NCBI RefSeq assembly: GCF_040543805.1
Contig: NZ_JBEUMS010000003.1
Span: forward strand, 310,001 to 374,000
Length of the DNA: 64,000 bases
Source: Arcicella rosea
GTDB taxonomy: Bacteria > Bacteroidota > Bacteroidia > Cytophagales > Spirosomataceae
Reading direction: 5' to 3'
Positions 33,679-43,061 of this stretch are shown piece by piece (position 1 is the first letter of the stretch; every line of letters starts with the position of its first letter). Both the position numbers and the translations under genes were made by a program. The notes beneath the pieces are model-generated. The model searched no databases. It had not been told where the DNA came from and saw only the letters and a list, made by a program, of their open reading frames with translations.

Positions 33679-34893
33679 TTAATGTGTTGGTCTGTTGGGA
33701 ACAGGAGCCGAAGCATGAAAATTTTGGTAAATTTTTTGAGCGAAATCATCTAAAATCTCAATTACTCTTTCACGACTTTCAGATTTAACAACCATTCCAA
33801 TGTGATATTCTTCATTCATTCGCCAACAAATTTCTGGCACATCAAAGTCGGCTAAATTTGGGTATTGTTGTCTTGTCAAAGAAATAATAATTCCTGAATA
33901 AAGATTTTCAAAAGTCGGCAAAACATACTCTTCCTTTTTCGCAACAGCCGTTTCTATATTTGCCCACTCTCGCCACAAATTAATTCCCGAAGAAGCTTCA
34001 ACCATTTCCGCCAAATTTGCCCCTCCAACTCTGGATGCAGTTTCTAGAAATATAATTTCGCCAGTTTCATGGTCTTTGATGAATTCAGAATGCGTGGCAG
34101 AGTAATTCATGCCAAAAGCTTTCATTACTTGTGCATTTACTTCTTGAAGTTCAACATCTAGTGCTGAACCGATAGGAACTGTCACCGAGCGAAAAATACC
34201 ACCGCCATGCGCAACTTCCATCGGAGTTGATAAATACTGACTTGAGCGAGAAAATATAAATTCCCCATTTAATGAAAGTGAATCAACATGAAAAACATCA
34301 CCGGGTTTAAATTGTTCTACCAAATACTCATGTCGGCGATCGCCCAAATAATGAACTACTTCCCACAATTGTCCCGAGTTATATACTTTTCGGATACCCG
34401 TTGCAGAAGCTTCTGAGCGAGGTTTTACAACACATGGATATTGTACTTTTTGGGTAAATTCAAAGATTTCGTTATCATTAAACAAGCTTGAAAACATCGG
34501 TACTTTTATGCCAGCTTCTTGCGCTTTCATGCGCATTGCCAGTTTATCCCTAAAATGTCGCCCTGTGGTTTGCCCCATTCCCGGAATTCTAAAGTGTTCA
34601 CGAAGGTGAGCTGCTTTTTCTACATCAAAATCATCTAAAGCAACAATTCTATCAACCTTTCTTGAACGCATCATGTAGGCTAAACCTAAAATAATTTCAT
34701 TCATATCAATAGAACCATCCGCTTTTTCTTCTACATAAAATATTTCATCAATAAATTCTCTTACCCAAGGTTTATACTCTAGCTTTTTATTGGTCAGTAA
34801 ATACACTTTATTTCCTGCTTGCTTGCAGGCTCGCAAAAACTCATTCCCTTTAAAATAAGTTGAAATACAAAGAAAAGAAAGCGTTGAAGACAT
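33679..34893 (-). CDS. ATP-grasp family ligase of unknown substrate
   Basis: A 404-residue enzyme with the ATP-grasp layout: an N-terminal nucleotide-binding-like domain (MSSTLSFLCISTYFKGNEFL), the central lid with the ATP-binding lysine in YPCVVKPRSEASATGIRKV, and a C-terminal catalytic part with metal-binding acids in IFLETASRVGGANL. These enzymes join a carboxylate to an amine or thiol through an acyl phosphate. Relatives include peptide, carbamoyl-phosphate-like and carnosine-like synthases, but no named family could be assigned. It stands alone between a plus-strand terminator and the M17 peptidase gene, which lies 76 bp upstream in the same direction and may be cotranscribed. Confidence 0.8.
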   Translation of the reverse strand: MSSTLSFLCISTYFKGNEFLRACKQAGNKVYLLTNKKLEYKPWVREFIDEIFYVEEKADGSIDMNEIILGLAYMMRSRKVDRIVALDDFDVEKAAHLREHFRIPGMGQTTGRHFRDKLAMRMKAQEAGIKVPMFSSLFNDNEIFEFTQKVQYPCVVKPRSEASATGIRKVYNSGQLWEVVHYLGDRRHEYLVEQFKPGDVFHVDSLSLNGEFIFSRSSQYLSTPMEVAHGGGIFRSVTVPIGSALDVELQEVNAQVMKAFGMNYSATHSEFIKDHETGEIIFLETASRVGGANLAEMVEASSGINLWREWANIETAVAKKEEYVLPTFENLYSGIIISLTRQQYPNLADFDVPEICWRMNEEYHIGMVVKSESRERVIEILDDFAQKIYQNFHASAPVPNRPTH

Positions 34894-34969
34894 AGTTTTT
34901 AGGATTTACATAGATTTCGGAATTAACTAAAATTAATAAAATCTAAGGACTAAGCCAAGAAACTATGTA

Positions 34970-36427
34970 CTATATTTTCATTAAAAAATCGACTAATAAT
35001 CTTACTCCAAAAGCCGTTCCGGCTCTTTGTGGTGCAAAATCTGTGTCGCCAAAAGCAGTTCCTGCAATATCCAGATGCGCCCAATTTGGGTGATTATCTG
35101 TAAATACTTCTAAAAATTTTGCCGCAGAAATAGCACCCGCCATTGGTTTCCCAGAGTAATTACGTACATCGGCAATATCCGAAGAAATATCTTCTTTATA
35201 AACATCCCACAAAGGCAAACGCCATAGTCGCTCGCCAGTTTGGTTAGCTGCTTCGGTTAAAGTATCCGCCAATTCATCATTATTCGTAAACATTCCCGCC
35301 GCATAATAACCCAAAGTAGCAATACAACTTCCTGTTAAAGTAGCTAAATCAATGATGGTATCGACTTTGAAATTACGAGTCAAATAACTTAATCCATCTG
35401 CTAAAATCAATCTACCTTCAGCGTCAGTATCAATAACTTCTATCGTTTTTCCTGAATAAGAATTAATCACATCACTTGGCTTGAACGATTTTCCATCCAC
35501 CGCATTTTCGCAAGCAGGTACAATTCCAATTAAATGAACGGGCAACTCAAGTTTTGCAGCTAATTCTATCGCACCAAAAACAGCGGCGGCTCCACCCATA
35601 TCCGACTTCATCAAGTGCATATTCGTTGAAGATTTTATCGAAATGCCACCTGTATCAAAAGTTACTCCTTTGCCAACCAAGCCAACAGTTTGTTTGGCCT
35701 TTGGTGAATGATATTCCATAATAATCAACATCGGAGCATGTTCACTGCCTTGTCCAACAGCCAAAAGCGCATTTAATTTTTGGCTATTCAATTGTTGTCG
35801 TTCTAAAACCTTTACAGAATAATTGTACTTTTCGCCAGAAGCCACAGCCCATTTTGCCAAAGTATGCGGAGATTTTTTGTTTGCGGGCGCATTCATCAAA
35901 TCAAAAATCTGCATTTGTGTTTCTGCAATGGCTTTTCCTTTTTCAATGAAAGTTATTGCATTTTTCGATTCTGTAAGAACATTCAAAACGCCATCGTTTC
36001 CTAAAAGTGGGATACTTACTTTTTCATCCGTTTTGTACAAACGCAAATCATAAGTACCCAAAAAACATCCGTTTACGATAAATTCAATCCAAGTTTCAGG
36101 AAGCTTTCGTGCATCAATCGTTATTTCATTCGGCAATTTGCTTTTGTGCTGATGAATCAGCGTTCTAAAAGCACGAATAATTTCTGAAGAATTGGATTTT
36201 TTACCCAAACCCAACAAAATAACTTTTTGATTATCAGTCGAATAGAATGAATGTATTTCCTTCAAATCCGCCTTAAAATCTGATTGAAGTAAAAGAGCGT
36301 CAATTCCAAACGTTTCAGCAATCTGCGCTAATTCAACTGAAAGTTCTTCTGTTTGAAGTATCGGCAAAATAATAGCTTTATGTTCAGGCTGGAATTGAGC
36401 GACGAGTTTAACTTTAATATTATTCAT
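34970..36427 (-). CDS. M17 leucyl aminopeptidase-family protease
   Basis: A 485-residue cytosolic dizinc aminopeptidase. The catalytic domain has the metal and active-site motifs: GLVGKGVTFDTGGISIK with the lysine and aspartate ligands, MKSDMGGAAAVFGA, and the signature DTDAEGRLILADGL. The N-terminal 160 residues form the variable regulatory domain. It trims N-terminal residues from peptides; a peptidase role agrees with the family, though some M17 members also bind DNA. The last segment (DFAPQRAGTAFGVRLLVDFL) is complete. The ATP-grasp gene lies downstream. Confidence 0.94.
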   Translation of the reverse strand: MNNIKVKLVAQFQPEHKAIILPILQTEELSVELAQIAETFGIDALLLQSDFKADLKEIHSFYSTDNQKVILLGLGKKSNSSEIIRAFRTLIHQHKSKLPNEITIDARKLPETWIEFIVNGCFLGTYDLRLYKTDEKVSIPLLGNDGVLNVLTESKNAITFIEKGKAIAETQMQIFDLMNAPANKKSPHTLAKWAVASGEKYNYSVKVLERQQLNSQKLNALLAVGQGSEHAPMLIIMEYHSPKAKQTVGLVGKGVTFDTGGISIKSSTNMHLMKSDMGGAAAVFGAIELAAKLELPVHLIGIVPACENAVDGKSFKPSDVINSYSGKTIEVIDTDAEGRLILADGLSYLTRNFKVDTIIDLATLTGSCIATLGYYAAGMFTNNDELADTLTEAANQTGERLWRLPLWDVYKEDISSDIADVRNYSGKPMAGAISAAKFLEVFTDNHPNWAHLDIAGTAFGDTDFAPQRAGTAFGVRLLVDFLMKI

Positions 36428-36465
36428 GTTAATATTCAGTTATGGTGAAATGAAATTAGGTATCA

Positions 36466-36497
36466 ACAAAAAGTGCCACCCTCAACAGGTGGCACTT
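36466..36497 (-). terminator. Terminator after the DUF2795 gene
   Basis: A perfect 10-bp GC-rich stem (36471-36480 with 36488-36497) with a 7-nt loop and five T residues on the minus strand. Confidence 0.9.
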
Positions 36498-36521
36498 CGT
36501 GATAACTCTTAATATCCAATG

Positions 36522-36743
36522 CTAATATTCATCTTCATTAAAGAAGAAATCATCTTTAGTAGGATAATCTGGCCAGATTTCTTCGATGCTTTCATAAGGT
36601 TGACCATCGTCTTCCAATTCTTGCAAATTTTCAACTACTTCAAGTGGCGATCCAGTACGGATAGCGAAATCGATTAGTTCATCTTTCGTGGCAGGCCATG
36701 GAGCATCTTCTAGGTAGGATGCTAATTCAAGTGTCCAGTACAT
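36522..36743 (-). CDS. DUF2795 family small acidic protein
   Basis: A 73-residue protein rich in Asp, Glu and Trp. It begins MYWTLELASYLEDAPWPATKDELIDFAIRTG (split here as MYWTLELASYL and DAPWPATKDELIDFA), which is the DUF2795 family signature, followed by ENLQELEDDGQPYESIEEIWPDYP. The family is widespread and almost always stand-alone in Bacteroidota; its function is not known. It has its own promoter-like element at 36856 and a clean terminator, so it is probably monocistronic and well expressed. Confidence 0.9.
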   Translation of the reverse strand: MYWTLELASYLEDAPWPATKDELIDFAIRTGSPLEVVENLQELEDDGQPYESIEEIWPDYPTKDDFFFNEDEY

Positions 36744-37053
36744 ATTATATGAATTTGATTACAATTAATTACTAATTTTAAAAATAAAATCCTGAAAATA
36801 AGATACTTATCAGCTTACTTTTTAGCTTTTTTTATTCCCTTTTTTCTCAGGATTGCAAAAGTATGCGTTTTTTATTTACGAAAAACTTTTTTCTGAAAAA
36901 TCTTGTGTTGAATTAACTAAATTTATTTGAAAAAAGTACACTTAAAGCTATAATTATTTACAATTTTGTACCCAAACTCATTTATTATCCTGAAATTCAA
37001 CAAAATACTTAATTCTTACTTTAAGAGATTAAATAAACATTAAATTTATTACA
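36744..37053. other. Divergent spacer between DUF2795 and cutC
   Basis: This 310-bp AT-rich spacer holds a possible DUF2795 promoter at 36856-36863. In the DUF2795 leader an inverted repeat AATCCTGA/TCAGGATT (36788-36795 with 36847-36854) precedes a T-rich run on the minus strand. No cutC promoter was recognised. Confidence 0.5.
36856..36863 (-). promoter_or_regulatory. Possible -7 element for DUF2795
   Basis: TACTTTTG on the minus strand matches TAnnTTTG. The leader would be about 105 nt and would start within the right arm of the inverted repeat at 36847-36854. No clear -33 element. Confidence 0.35.
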
Positions 37054-37839
37054 ATGAAGTCCCCCAACCTTACTTTATCTAAAAAAACACTTGTAGAAGT
37101 ATGCGCTTATTCTTTTGAATCGTGTATTGCAGCCGAAAAAGCCCAAGCCAACAGAATAGAACTTTGTAGTTCAATGTTTGAAGGCGGCACTACTCCTTCG
37201 GCTGGTTTAGTGAAAATGGTTACTCAAAAAGTAAACATAGAAGTACACGCTATGATTCGCCCACGTGGTGGAGATTTCTGTTATAGCAACGAAGAAATTG
37301 AAGTTATGAAAGCTGATATTCTTTCAATGAAAACACTCGGTTGTGCTGGCATCGTTTTAGGAATTTTACAAACAGACGGCAAAGTAAATATTCAACAAAC
37401 CGCTGAATTAGTAAAACTAGCGGCACCTTTGCAAGTAACTTTCCACAGAGCAATTGATATGACGCCCAATTATGCTGAAGCATTAGAAGCCATTATTGAA
37501 GCGGGTTGTACAAGAGTTTTAACTTCGGGACAAAAAAATATCGCCATTGATGGCATCGAAGAAATTGCTAATTTGGTCAAACAAGCAAACGGTAGAATAC
37601 AAATCATGGTGGGAAGTGGCGTAAACCTAAACAATGCCCTAACAATTGCTCAAACTGGCGTTGATGCTATTCATTTAACAGGAAAATCTACCAAAGATTC
37701 AGCCATGATTTATCGAAAAGAAGGCATCGCAATGGGCGGTTTGCCAGCAGTTCCTGAATATGAAATTGCCTATTCTGATAGCCAAAAAATACAAGCGGTT
37801 GTTCAATTACTTGACCAAGCTTATCAGCCAAACGAGTAA
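37054..37839 (+). CDS. cutC: CutC family copper homeostasis protein
   Basis: A 261-residue TIM-barrel protein of the CutC family. Diagnostic strings are VEVCAYSFESCIAAEKAQANRIELCSS (in part), GGTTPSAGLVK, MIRPRGGDFCYS, VTFHRAIDMT and RVLTSGQK. CutC was linked to copper tolerance in E. coli, but its true biochemical role is still debated. Cysteines at the start of the barrel and in GGDFCYS could bind copper(I). It is alone on the plus strand, with no copper pump or sensor beside it. Confidence 0.93.
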   Translation: MKSPNLTLSKKTLVEVCAYSFESCIAAEKAQANRIELCSSMFEGGTTPSAGLVKMVTQKVNIEVHAMIRPRGGDFCYSNEEIEVMKADILSMKTLGCAGIVLGILQTDGKVNIQQTAELVKLAAPLQVTFHRAIDMTPNYAEALEAIIEAGCTRVLTSGQKNIAIDGIEEIANLVKQANGRIQIMVGSGVNLNNALTIAQTGVDAIHLTGKSTKDSAMIYRKEGIAMGGLPAVPEYEIAYSDSQKIQAVVQLLDQAYQPNE

Positions 37840-37966
37840 AGAATCTCCAATTTATCTTTCTTGAAAAAAGCAAGAAGAAGTATTTCTTTTCGATATACCT
37901 AATGATAAATATATTCGTTTTAGGCTTGATACAATATTATTCAACAACGGATAAACAGATTTTACT

Positions 37967-37974
37967 TAACTTTG
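37967..37974 (+). promoter_or_regulatory. Possible -7 element for the large TPR protein gene
   Basis: TAACTTTG matches TAnnTTTG and lies about 70 nt upstream of the ATG at 38046. The -33 element is weak. Confidence 0.35.
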
Positions 37975-38045
37975 AAGAAATAAAACCGCTGATATAGCCA
38001 AAACACTTTAGCAGTATTTTATTTCTTCAATATGCTACATACTTA

Positions 38046-39782
38046 ATGATGACTTTCAATCTTCGATATATTACTTCTTTGCTCGTTACTTTCTTGGTAA
38101 TTGCGCAGTTTTCGTATGCTCAAAAACGTGAATCTTCTAAGAAAAAAGAAGGAACATCGCAAGCACAATTGCTTGAAGCCGAATCGTTTTTTACGGAAGG
38201 GATGAAATTCTATATGATGGAAGATTATGACAAAGCTATTGAAGCTTACGAAAAAGCGTTGGCCATCGTTCCTGATAATAGTGGTATTTTATATGCTATG
38301 TCGAACAATTATTTAAAATTGAAAGACGAAAGCAAAGCCATTGTTTATGCAGAAAAAGCTTTTCAGCAAAATTCAACAAACGAAACTTATGGAGAATTGC
38401 TGGCTGATTTGTATGTTAGAAAACAAAAATATGATGCTGCAGCTAAAATCTATCAAAGTTTAATTGCGCTGAATCCTTCAAAATCTGAATTTTATGTAGC
38501 GCAGGCTGCCGTTTATATTTTTGATAATCATTTAGACGAAGCGATAAAATCGTATAATCGTGCAGAGAAAATCATTGGTATTAACGAAGAAATTACTCGC
38601 CAAAAACAAATGGTTTTGGTGAAAATGGGCAAAGTAGAGGACGCCATCAAAGAAGGTGAAAAACTTATTGCTTCAGACCCAGAAGAGATTGATTATAATA
38701 TCGACCAAGCAGAATTGTTGATGTCTAACAAACGCAATGATCAAGCTATTCCATATCTTGAGAAAATATTAACAATGAATCCTGAAAATGCACAGGCACA
38801 TATTATGCTGGCGCAATTGTATCAGGAAAAAGGGGAAATTGAAAAATGTAATCGTGAATTAGAATTAGCTTTTGCCGATGCCAGCCTTGATGTTACGACG
38901 AAAGCTCGTATTTTGATTGGTTACATGAACACGGCGAAAGATGAAAAATCAAAAGAAACTGCTTTCAATTTGGTAAAAATCTTGGTGAAGACCAATCCTC
39001 AAGACCCAAAATCTCATGCGATTTATGGCGATTTACTTTTCCAAAAAGGCGATGAAAAATCAGCAAGAGATGAATATGTGAAAGCCGCAAGATTAGATAA
39101 ATCTATCAATGAAGTTTGGGGAAATATCATCAATATTGATTTTAAATTAAGACAAATCGACAGTGCCATCGTTCACAGCGAAGAAGCAATTGAAGTATTT
39201 CCAAATCAAGCAGCATTTTGGTATTTGAATGGCTCGGCATATTATCAAAAAAGAAATCATAACAAAGCCGCAGAATCATTAGAAGAAGCCAGACGACTCA
39301 CGCCTGAAGGCTCTGAATTAGTTCAGCACATCAACGCACTTTTGGGCGATACATATAATAGTTTAAGCAAGTATCAAAAATCAGATGAAGCCTACGAAGC
39401 TGCCCTAAAAGTTGACCCAAATAATGACCATGTGTTGAATAATTATACCTATTTTCTATCCTTGAGAAAAGAAAAAATGGAATTAGCCGCAGAAATGGGC
39501 GCTCGACTTGTAGAAAAACATCCCGACAATGGGACTTATTTGGATACTTATGCTTGGGTACTTTATGTAATGAAAGACTACAACAAAGCTCGTATTTATT
39601 TAGAAAGAGCTGTTGTTCAAAATAAAAGTAACAGTGGCACGATTGTAGAGCATTATGGAGATGTGCTTTTTCAATTAGGAGAGAAAGAAAAAGCGGTAGA
39701 ACAATGGAAAAAAGCAAAAACCATTGGCTCAACCAGTACTTTAATCGATAAAAAAATTGCAGAAATGAAATTAATAGAATAA
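38046..39782 (+). CDS. Exported large TPR protein
   Basis: A 578-residue protein with a signal peptide ending near FSYAQ and then tetratricopeptide repeats across almost the whole length (about residues 45-570, roughly a dozen units such as EDYDKAIEAYEKALAIVPDN and YQKSDEAYEAALKVDPNNDH). It should be a periplasmic or outer-membrane-associated scaffold. It is followed by a DUF4292 lipoprotein and an EnvC-like protein on the same strand with gaps of 41 and 15 bp. This trio recurs in Bacteroidota and suggests a shared cell-envelope role, perhaps cell separation or outer membrane assembly (inference). Confidence 0.88.
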   Translation: MMTFNLRYITSLLVTFLVIAQFSYAQKRESSKKKEGTSQAQLLEAESFFTEGMKFYMMEDYDKAIEAYEKALAIVPDNSGILYAMSNNYLKLKDESKAIVYAEKAFQQNSTNETYGELLADLYVRKQKYDAAAKIYQSLIALNPSKSEFYVAQAAVYIFDNHLDEAIKSYNRAEKIIGINEEITRQKQMVLVKMGKVEDAIKEGEKLIASDPEEIDYNIDQAELLMSNKRNDQAIPYLEKILTMNPENAQAHIMLAQLYQEKGEIEKCNRELELAFADASLDVTTKARILIGYMNTAKDEKSKETAFNLVKILVKTNPQDPKSHAIYGDLLFQKGDEKSARDEYVKAARLDKSINEVWGNIINIDFKLRQIDSAIVHSEEAIEVFPNQAAFWYLNGSAYYQKRNHNKAAESLEEARRLTPEGSELVQHINALLGDTYNSLSKYQKSDEAYEAALKVDPNNDHVLNNYTYFLSLRKEKMELAAEMGARLVEKHPDNGTYLDTYAWVLYVMKDYNKARIYLERAVVQNKSNSGTIVEHYGDVLFQLGEKEKAVEQWKKAKTIGSTSTLIDKKIAEMKLIE

Positions 39783-39823
39783 GGATTTTAATCATCAAGC
39801 TATTAATTACATAATCTTAAAAT

Positions 39824-40678
39824 ATGAAACATTACTCATTAATTCTTTTAGCGTTTACATTTTTTATTGCTTCTTGTAAACGTCAGCATATCAGTAAAAC
39901 TTCCGATATTCAAGTCATAGATTCGCTAAAATTAGCCGAATCTAAACCTATCAATGATTCGCTCGTTACACAACCTGTAATTACGCCACCAGTTGTAGCT
40001 ACAGAAACAACAGACGAAGAAAAAGTAAAAATTGATGAAATTGACTTCAAATATTTAAAGGCAAAAGCAAAGGTTTCGTACAAATCGACAAAAGATAATC
40101 AAAGCTTTACAGTTGATATCAGAATGCGTAAAGACAGTTTAATTTGGATGAATGTTTCTGCATTCGGCATTACTGTGGCTACTGCACTTTTCAACGATAG
40201 TTTGGTGAAACTATACGATAAATATCATGGCGAATACAAGGAATATTCCTATTCAAGCTTTGCAGAAAAATTCAATTTCAATGTAAATTATGATATTCTT
40301 CAAGCCTTGGTGGTGGGAAACCGTCCTTTCAAAAAGAATAAATCAAGAGTAACTCGTAGCAATGAGTACTACTTATTAAAACAACAAGAAAACAAAGTAT
40401 TGATTGATAATTACATTGGTGAAAATAAAAAGCTAAAAAAAATCCTACTTACTCAGGAAGATACAAGTAATAAATTAACTTTAGACTTTGATGACTTTAC
40501 AACCTTGAATCAATTTTTGTTTCCTCAGTCAAGTTTAATTACTTTAGATTATCAATCGAAAGAAGATCAAAAAATGTATCAAACGCTTGTGAACATTAAA
40601 CATACTAAGGTTGAACTACTAGATACTCCGCTGGAATTTCCTTTCAGAGTACCTGAAAAACTATTAAATAAAAATTAA
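39824..40678 (+). CDS. DUF4292 family lipoprotein
   Basis: A 284-residue predicted lipoprotein with lipobox FIASC (cysteine at residue 18). After a Pro/Val/Thr-rich linker comes the DUF4292 domain, starting near IDFKYLKAKAKVSYKS and containing DIRMRKDSLIWMNVSAFG. This region is built like LolB/LolA-type lipoprotein-binding beta sheets, so a role in lipoprotein or lipid transport at the outer membrane is possible (inference). It sits between the large TPR protein and the EnvC-like protein. Confidence 0.88.
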   Translation: MKHYSLILLAFTFFIASCKRQHISKTSDIQVIDSLKLAESKPINDSLVTQPVITPPVVATETTDEEKVKIDEIDFKYLKAKAKVSYKSTKDNQSFTVDIRMRKDSLIWMNVSAFGITVATALFNDSLVKLYDKYHGEYKEYSYSSFAEKFNFNVNYDILQALVVGNRPFKKNKSRVTRSNEYYLLKQQENKVLIDNYIGENKKLKKILLTQEDTSNKLTLDFDDFTTLNQFLFPQSSLITLDYQSKEDQKMYQTLVNIKHTKVELLDTPLEFPFRVPEKLLNKN

Positions 40679-40693
40679 TCTTTTATCAAAAAG

Positions 40694-41971
40694 TTGAATT
40701 TACATATCAAGCATCATCAAGCAGCCCTGAAATTCGTTTCAGGACTGCTTCTTGTTTTGTTATATTTCGTTCCGAACCTATCGACTGCTCAGGATAAAAA
40801 GAGAAAATTAGAAGCAGCAAAGCGAGAAAACTTGCAGAAAATTCAGGAAATCAATAAAATCATTGAAAAGACTGAACAAAAAAAAGAAGCAAGCGTGGGC
40901 AAACTCAACGCATTAGGCGAAAGAATTGATAAGCAAGCCAAACAGATTGACATTATTTCTGAAAATCAACAATTACTTCAAAACGAAGCCGAAGAGTTAA
41001 AAAAAGCGACAGGAGAACTTTCGGGCAACCTCGAAAAACTAAAAGCAGAATATGCTAAAATGGTTTTTACTGCAGCAAAAACCAGTAATAAAGTCAATAA
41101 ACTTAGTTTCTTGTTTTCTTCAAGTAATTTCAATCAATTAATTCGTCGTTATAAATATCTTCAACAATACTCTACCGCTCGTGAAAAACAGGCACTTTTA
41201 ATTCAACAAGTACGCTCTGAATTATTGACTGAACAAGTAAAGATTTTACAAAAAAAGCAAGAGCAAGATGCTGTTTTGCGTGAAAAAATCACAGAAACAC
41301 AAAACCTACAAGTATTAAAAGGCAAGCAAACTGAAGTTGTAACAGAATTAAGCCAGAAAGAGAAAAAATTAAGAGCGCAACTAGAAGCCAATAAAAAAGT
41401 AGTAGAACGTTTGGAAACAATGATTGCCAAAATTGTAGAACGTGAAATTAAACGTTCGCAAGAGCGTGAATTATTGGCAAATAAGCGTAGCCAAAGTAAC
41501 AAAAAAGTACCTTCAAACAGACAAGCCATTGCTATGAATGTTGAAGAAACAAGATTGGCAAGTTCCTTTTCAGCCTTGCGTGGCAGAATGCCTTGGCCAG
41601 TTAATTCCGGTTTTATTGCTAGTCGCTTTGGCGTGCATAATCATCCTGTTTTAAAAGGAGTAAGAACCAACAATAATGGTATTGATATTCAGACAAGTGC
41701 AGGCAATGATGTAAGAGTAGTTTATGATGGTGTAGTGCAATCTGTCGTTTCAATTCCGGGTACTTATATGGTTGTAGCCGTTCAGCATGGCGACTATTTT
41801 ACCATTTACAGTAAACTTTCAAATGTTTCGGTAAGAAACGGACAAAAAGTACAATCTGGACAAAAAGTTGGGGAAGTAGCTTCAGACACAGATGGAACTT
41901 CCGAATTAAATTTTCAAGTTTGGAAAACATTTGACAAACAAAACCCAGAAAACTGGCTTCGACAAAAATAG
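40694..41971 (+). CDS. EnvC-like protein with degenerate LytM (M23) domain
   Basis: A 425-residue exported protein; the frame starts at TTG (40694), in front of a good signal peptide (VSGLLLVLLYFVPNLSTAQ). A long coiled coil follows (about residues 35-270), then a LytM/M23 domain (about 300-425). The zinc and catalytic residues are mostly lost: the first histidine is N327 in NNNGID, the catalytic YxHL is YSKL, and HLHFE is ELNFQ; only D331 remains. Together with the coiled coil this matches EnvC, which activates amidases instead of cutting peptidoglycan. It probably controls cell separation through an amidase encoded elsewhere. Confidence 0.9.
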   Translation: MNLHIKHHQAALKFVSGLLLVLLYFVPNLSTAQDKKRKLEAAKRENLQKIQEINKIIEKTEQKKEASVGKLNALGERIDKQAKQIDIISENQQLLQNEAEELKKATGELSGNLEKLKAEYAKMVFTAAKTSNKVNKLSFLFSSSNFNQLIRRYKYLQQYSTAREKQALLIQQVRSELLTEQVKILQKKQEQDAVLREKITETQNLQVLKGKQTEVVTELSQKEKKLRAQLEANKKVVERLETMIAKIVEREIKRSQERELLANKRSQSNKKVPSNRQAIAMNVEETRLASSFSALRGRMPWPVNSGFIASRFGVHNHPVLKGVRTNNNGIDIQTSAGNDVRVVYDGVVQSVVSIPGTYMVVAVQHGDYFTIYSKLSNVSVRNGQKVQSGQKVGEVASDTDGTSELNFQVWKTFDKQNPENWLRQK

Positions 41972-42115
41972 TTTTCAACACCTTAATTCAGCAGAATTGC
42001 AGTGTTTAAGCGAAAAACTTGGGCAAATAATTCATTAATTTCCATTATTTTAGGTAGTTTTGAAATTAGCCTTGAAAAGATTACACAAAAACCTTTAAAG
42101 TTCCAAGAGATTTCC

Positions 42116-42123
42116 TAATTTTG
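42116..42123 (+). promoter_or_regulatory. Possible -7 element for the YfgM-like gene
   Basis: TAATTTTG matches TAnnTTTG, with a TTTA at 42094-42097 near the -33 position. The leader would be about 105 nt. Confidence 0.35.
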
Positions 42124-42235
42124 CAATCCGATTTTGAAGCTAGTAAAAAATGATTAGTTATTTGCTTTGTAAACTCATTATCAATCCATTATACAAAGAC
42201 AAATAACCAACAACAAATAAAGATAAAAACCAACA

Positions 42236-42925
42236 ATGACAAAGAAAGACGAAAAAACACCCCTCGAGTTTTTGGAAAGTGCAGAAGGATTGAAAACTGA
42301 GTTAGGAAACGATCTTGATAAAGTACAACACGTTGTAGATAACAATAAAGGATTATTTGCAGGTGTTGCTGGTGTATTAGTCGTAGTAGTATTAGGATAC
42401 TTTGGCTATAAATATTATGCTACTATTCAGGATGAGGAAGGTCAAGCAAAATTATTCAATGCAGTTTATCAATTTGAAGCAGATTCAAATAAAGTAGCAG
42501 CAAAAGAATTGACTAAAGTAGCGGATGATTTCGGTGGAAATGCTGGAAACTTAGCCAACTTTTATGCAGGTGTTGCCAACTTGAAAGAAGGTAAATACGA
42601 TGCAGCAATTGATCAATTAAAATCATTCAGTAGTTCAGATTTATTGGTGCAAGCTCGTGCTTATTCTTTAATCGGTGATGCTTATACAGAGAAAAAAGCA
42701 TACAGTGATGCTATTGATTATTACAAAAAAGCGGCTGAATATAAAGCCAATAAGTTCTTTACGCCTACTTATTTAATGAAGTTGGCTGCTGCTTACGAAG
42801 CAAATAAAGAAGAAAAAGAAGCTTTAGCTGTTTATACAGAAATCGTAGAAAAATATTCAGAGTCATCTGAATCCATCAACGCTAAGAAATATAAAGCGGT
42901 GTTAGAAGGCTCTGTCTCTGAATAA
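42236..42925 (+). CDS. YfgM-like TPR membrane protein
   Basis: A 229-residue protein with one membrane helix (about residues 40-60, FAGVAGVLVVVVLGYFGYKYY) after a charged N-terminus, and TPR units behind it (about 105-220, for example KAYSDAIDYYKKAAEYKANK). The layout matches YfgM, a periplasmic chaperone partner near the Sec machinery. In Bacteroidota this gene commonly precedes ribH, as here, although a functional link is not known. A strong terminator ends it. Confidence 0.85.
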   Translation: MTKKDEKTPLEFLESAEGLKTELGNDLDKVQHVVDNNKGLFAGVAGVLVVVVLGYFGYKYYATIQDEEGQAKLFNAVYQFEADSNKVAAKELTKVADDFGGNAGNLANFYAGVANLKEGKYDAAIDQLKSFSSSDLLVQARAYSLIGDAYTEKKAYSDAIDYYKKAAEYKANKFFTPTYLMKLAAAYEANKEEKEALAVYTEIVEKYSESSESINAKKYKAVLEGSVSE

Positions 42926-42951
42926 AGAAATCAATCAATATATTGATACAG

Positions 42952-42987
42952 AAGGGATAAGAGCATAAGGTTCTTATCCCTTTTTTT
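42952..42987 (+). terminator. Terminator after the YfgM-like gene
   Basis: A perfect 11-bp stem AAGGGATAAGA/TCTTATCCCTT (42952-42962 with 42972-42982), 9-nt loop, T run to 42987. Confidence 0.92.
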
Positions 42988-43061
42988 GTACCATTTGTCC
43001 ATAAGCTAAAGCTTAGTCAATAAAAATGCCTAAAGTTTATAGCCTAAAGCCCGTATAAATC

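Noticed and set aside
39331..39798. 155-codon open frame antisense to the large TPR gene
   Set aside because: It lies entirely opposite a well-supported TPR coding sequence. The product is Leu/Phe/Tyr/Cys-rich, as expected for the complement of Lys/Glu-rich repeats.
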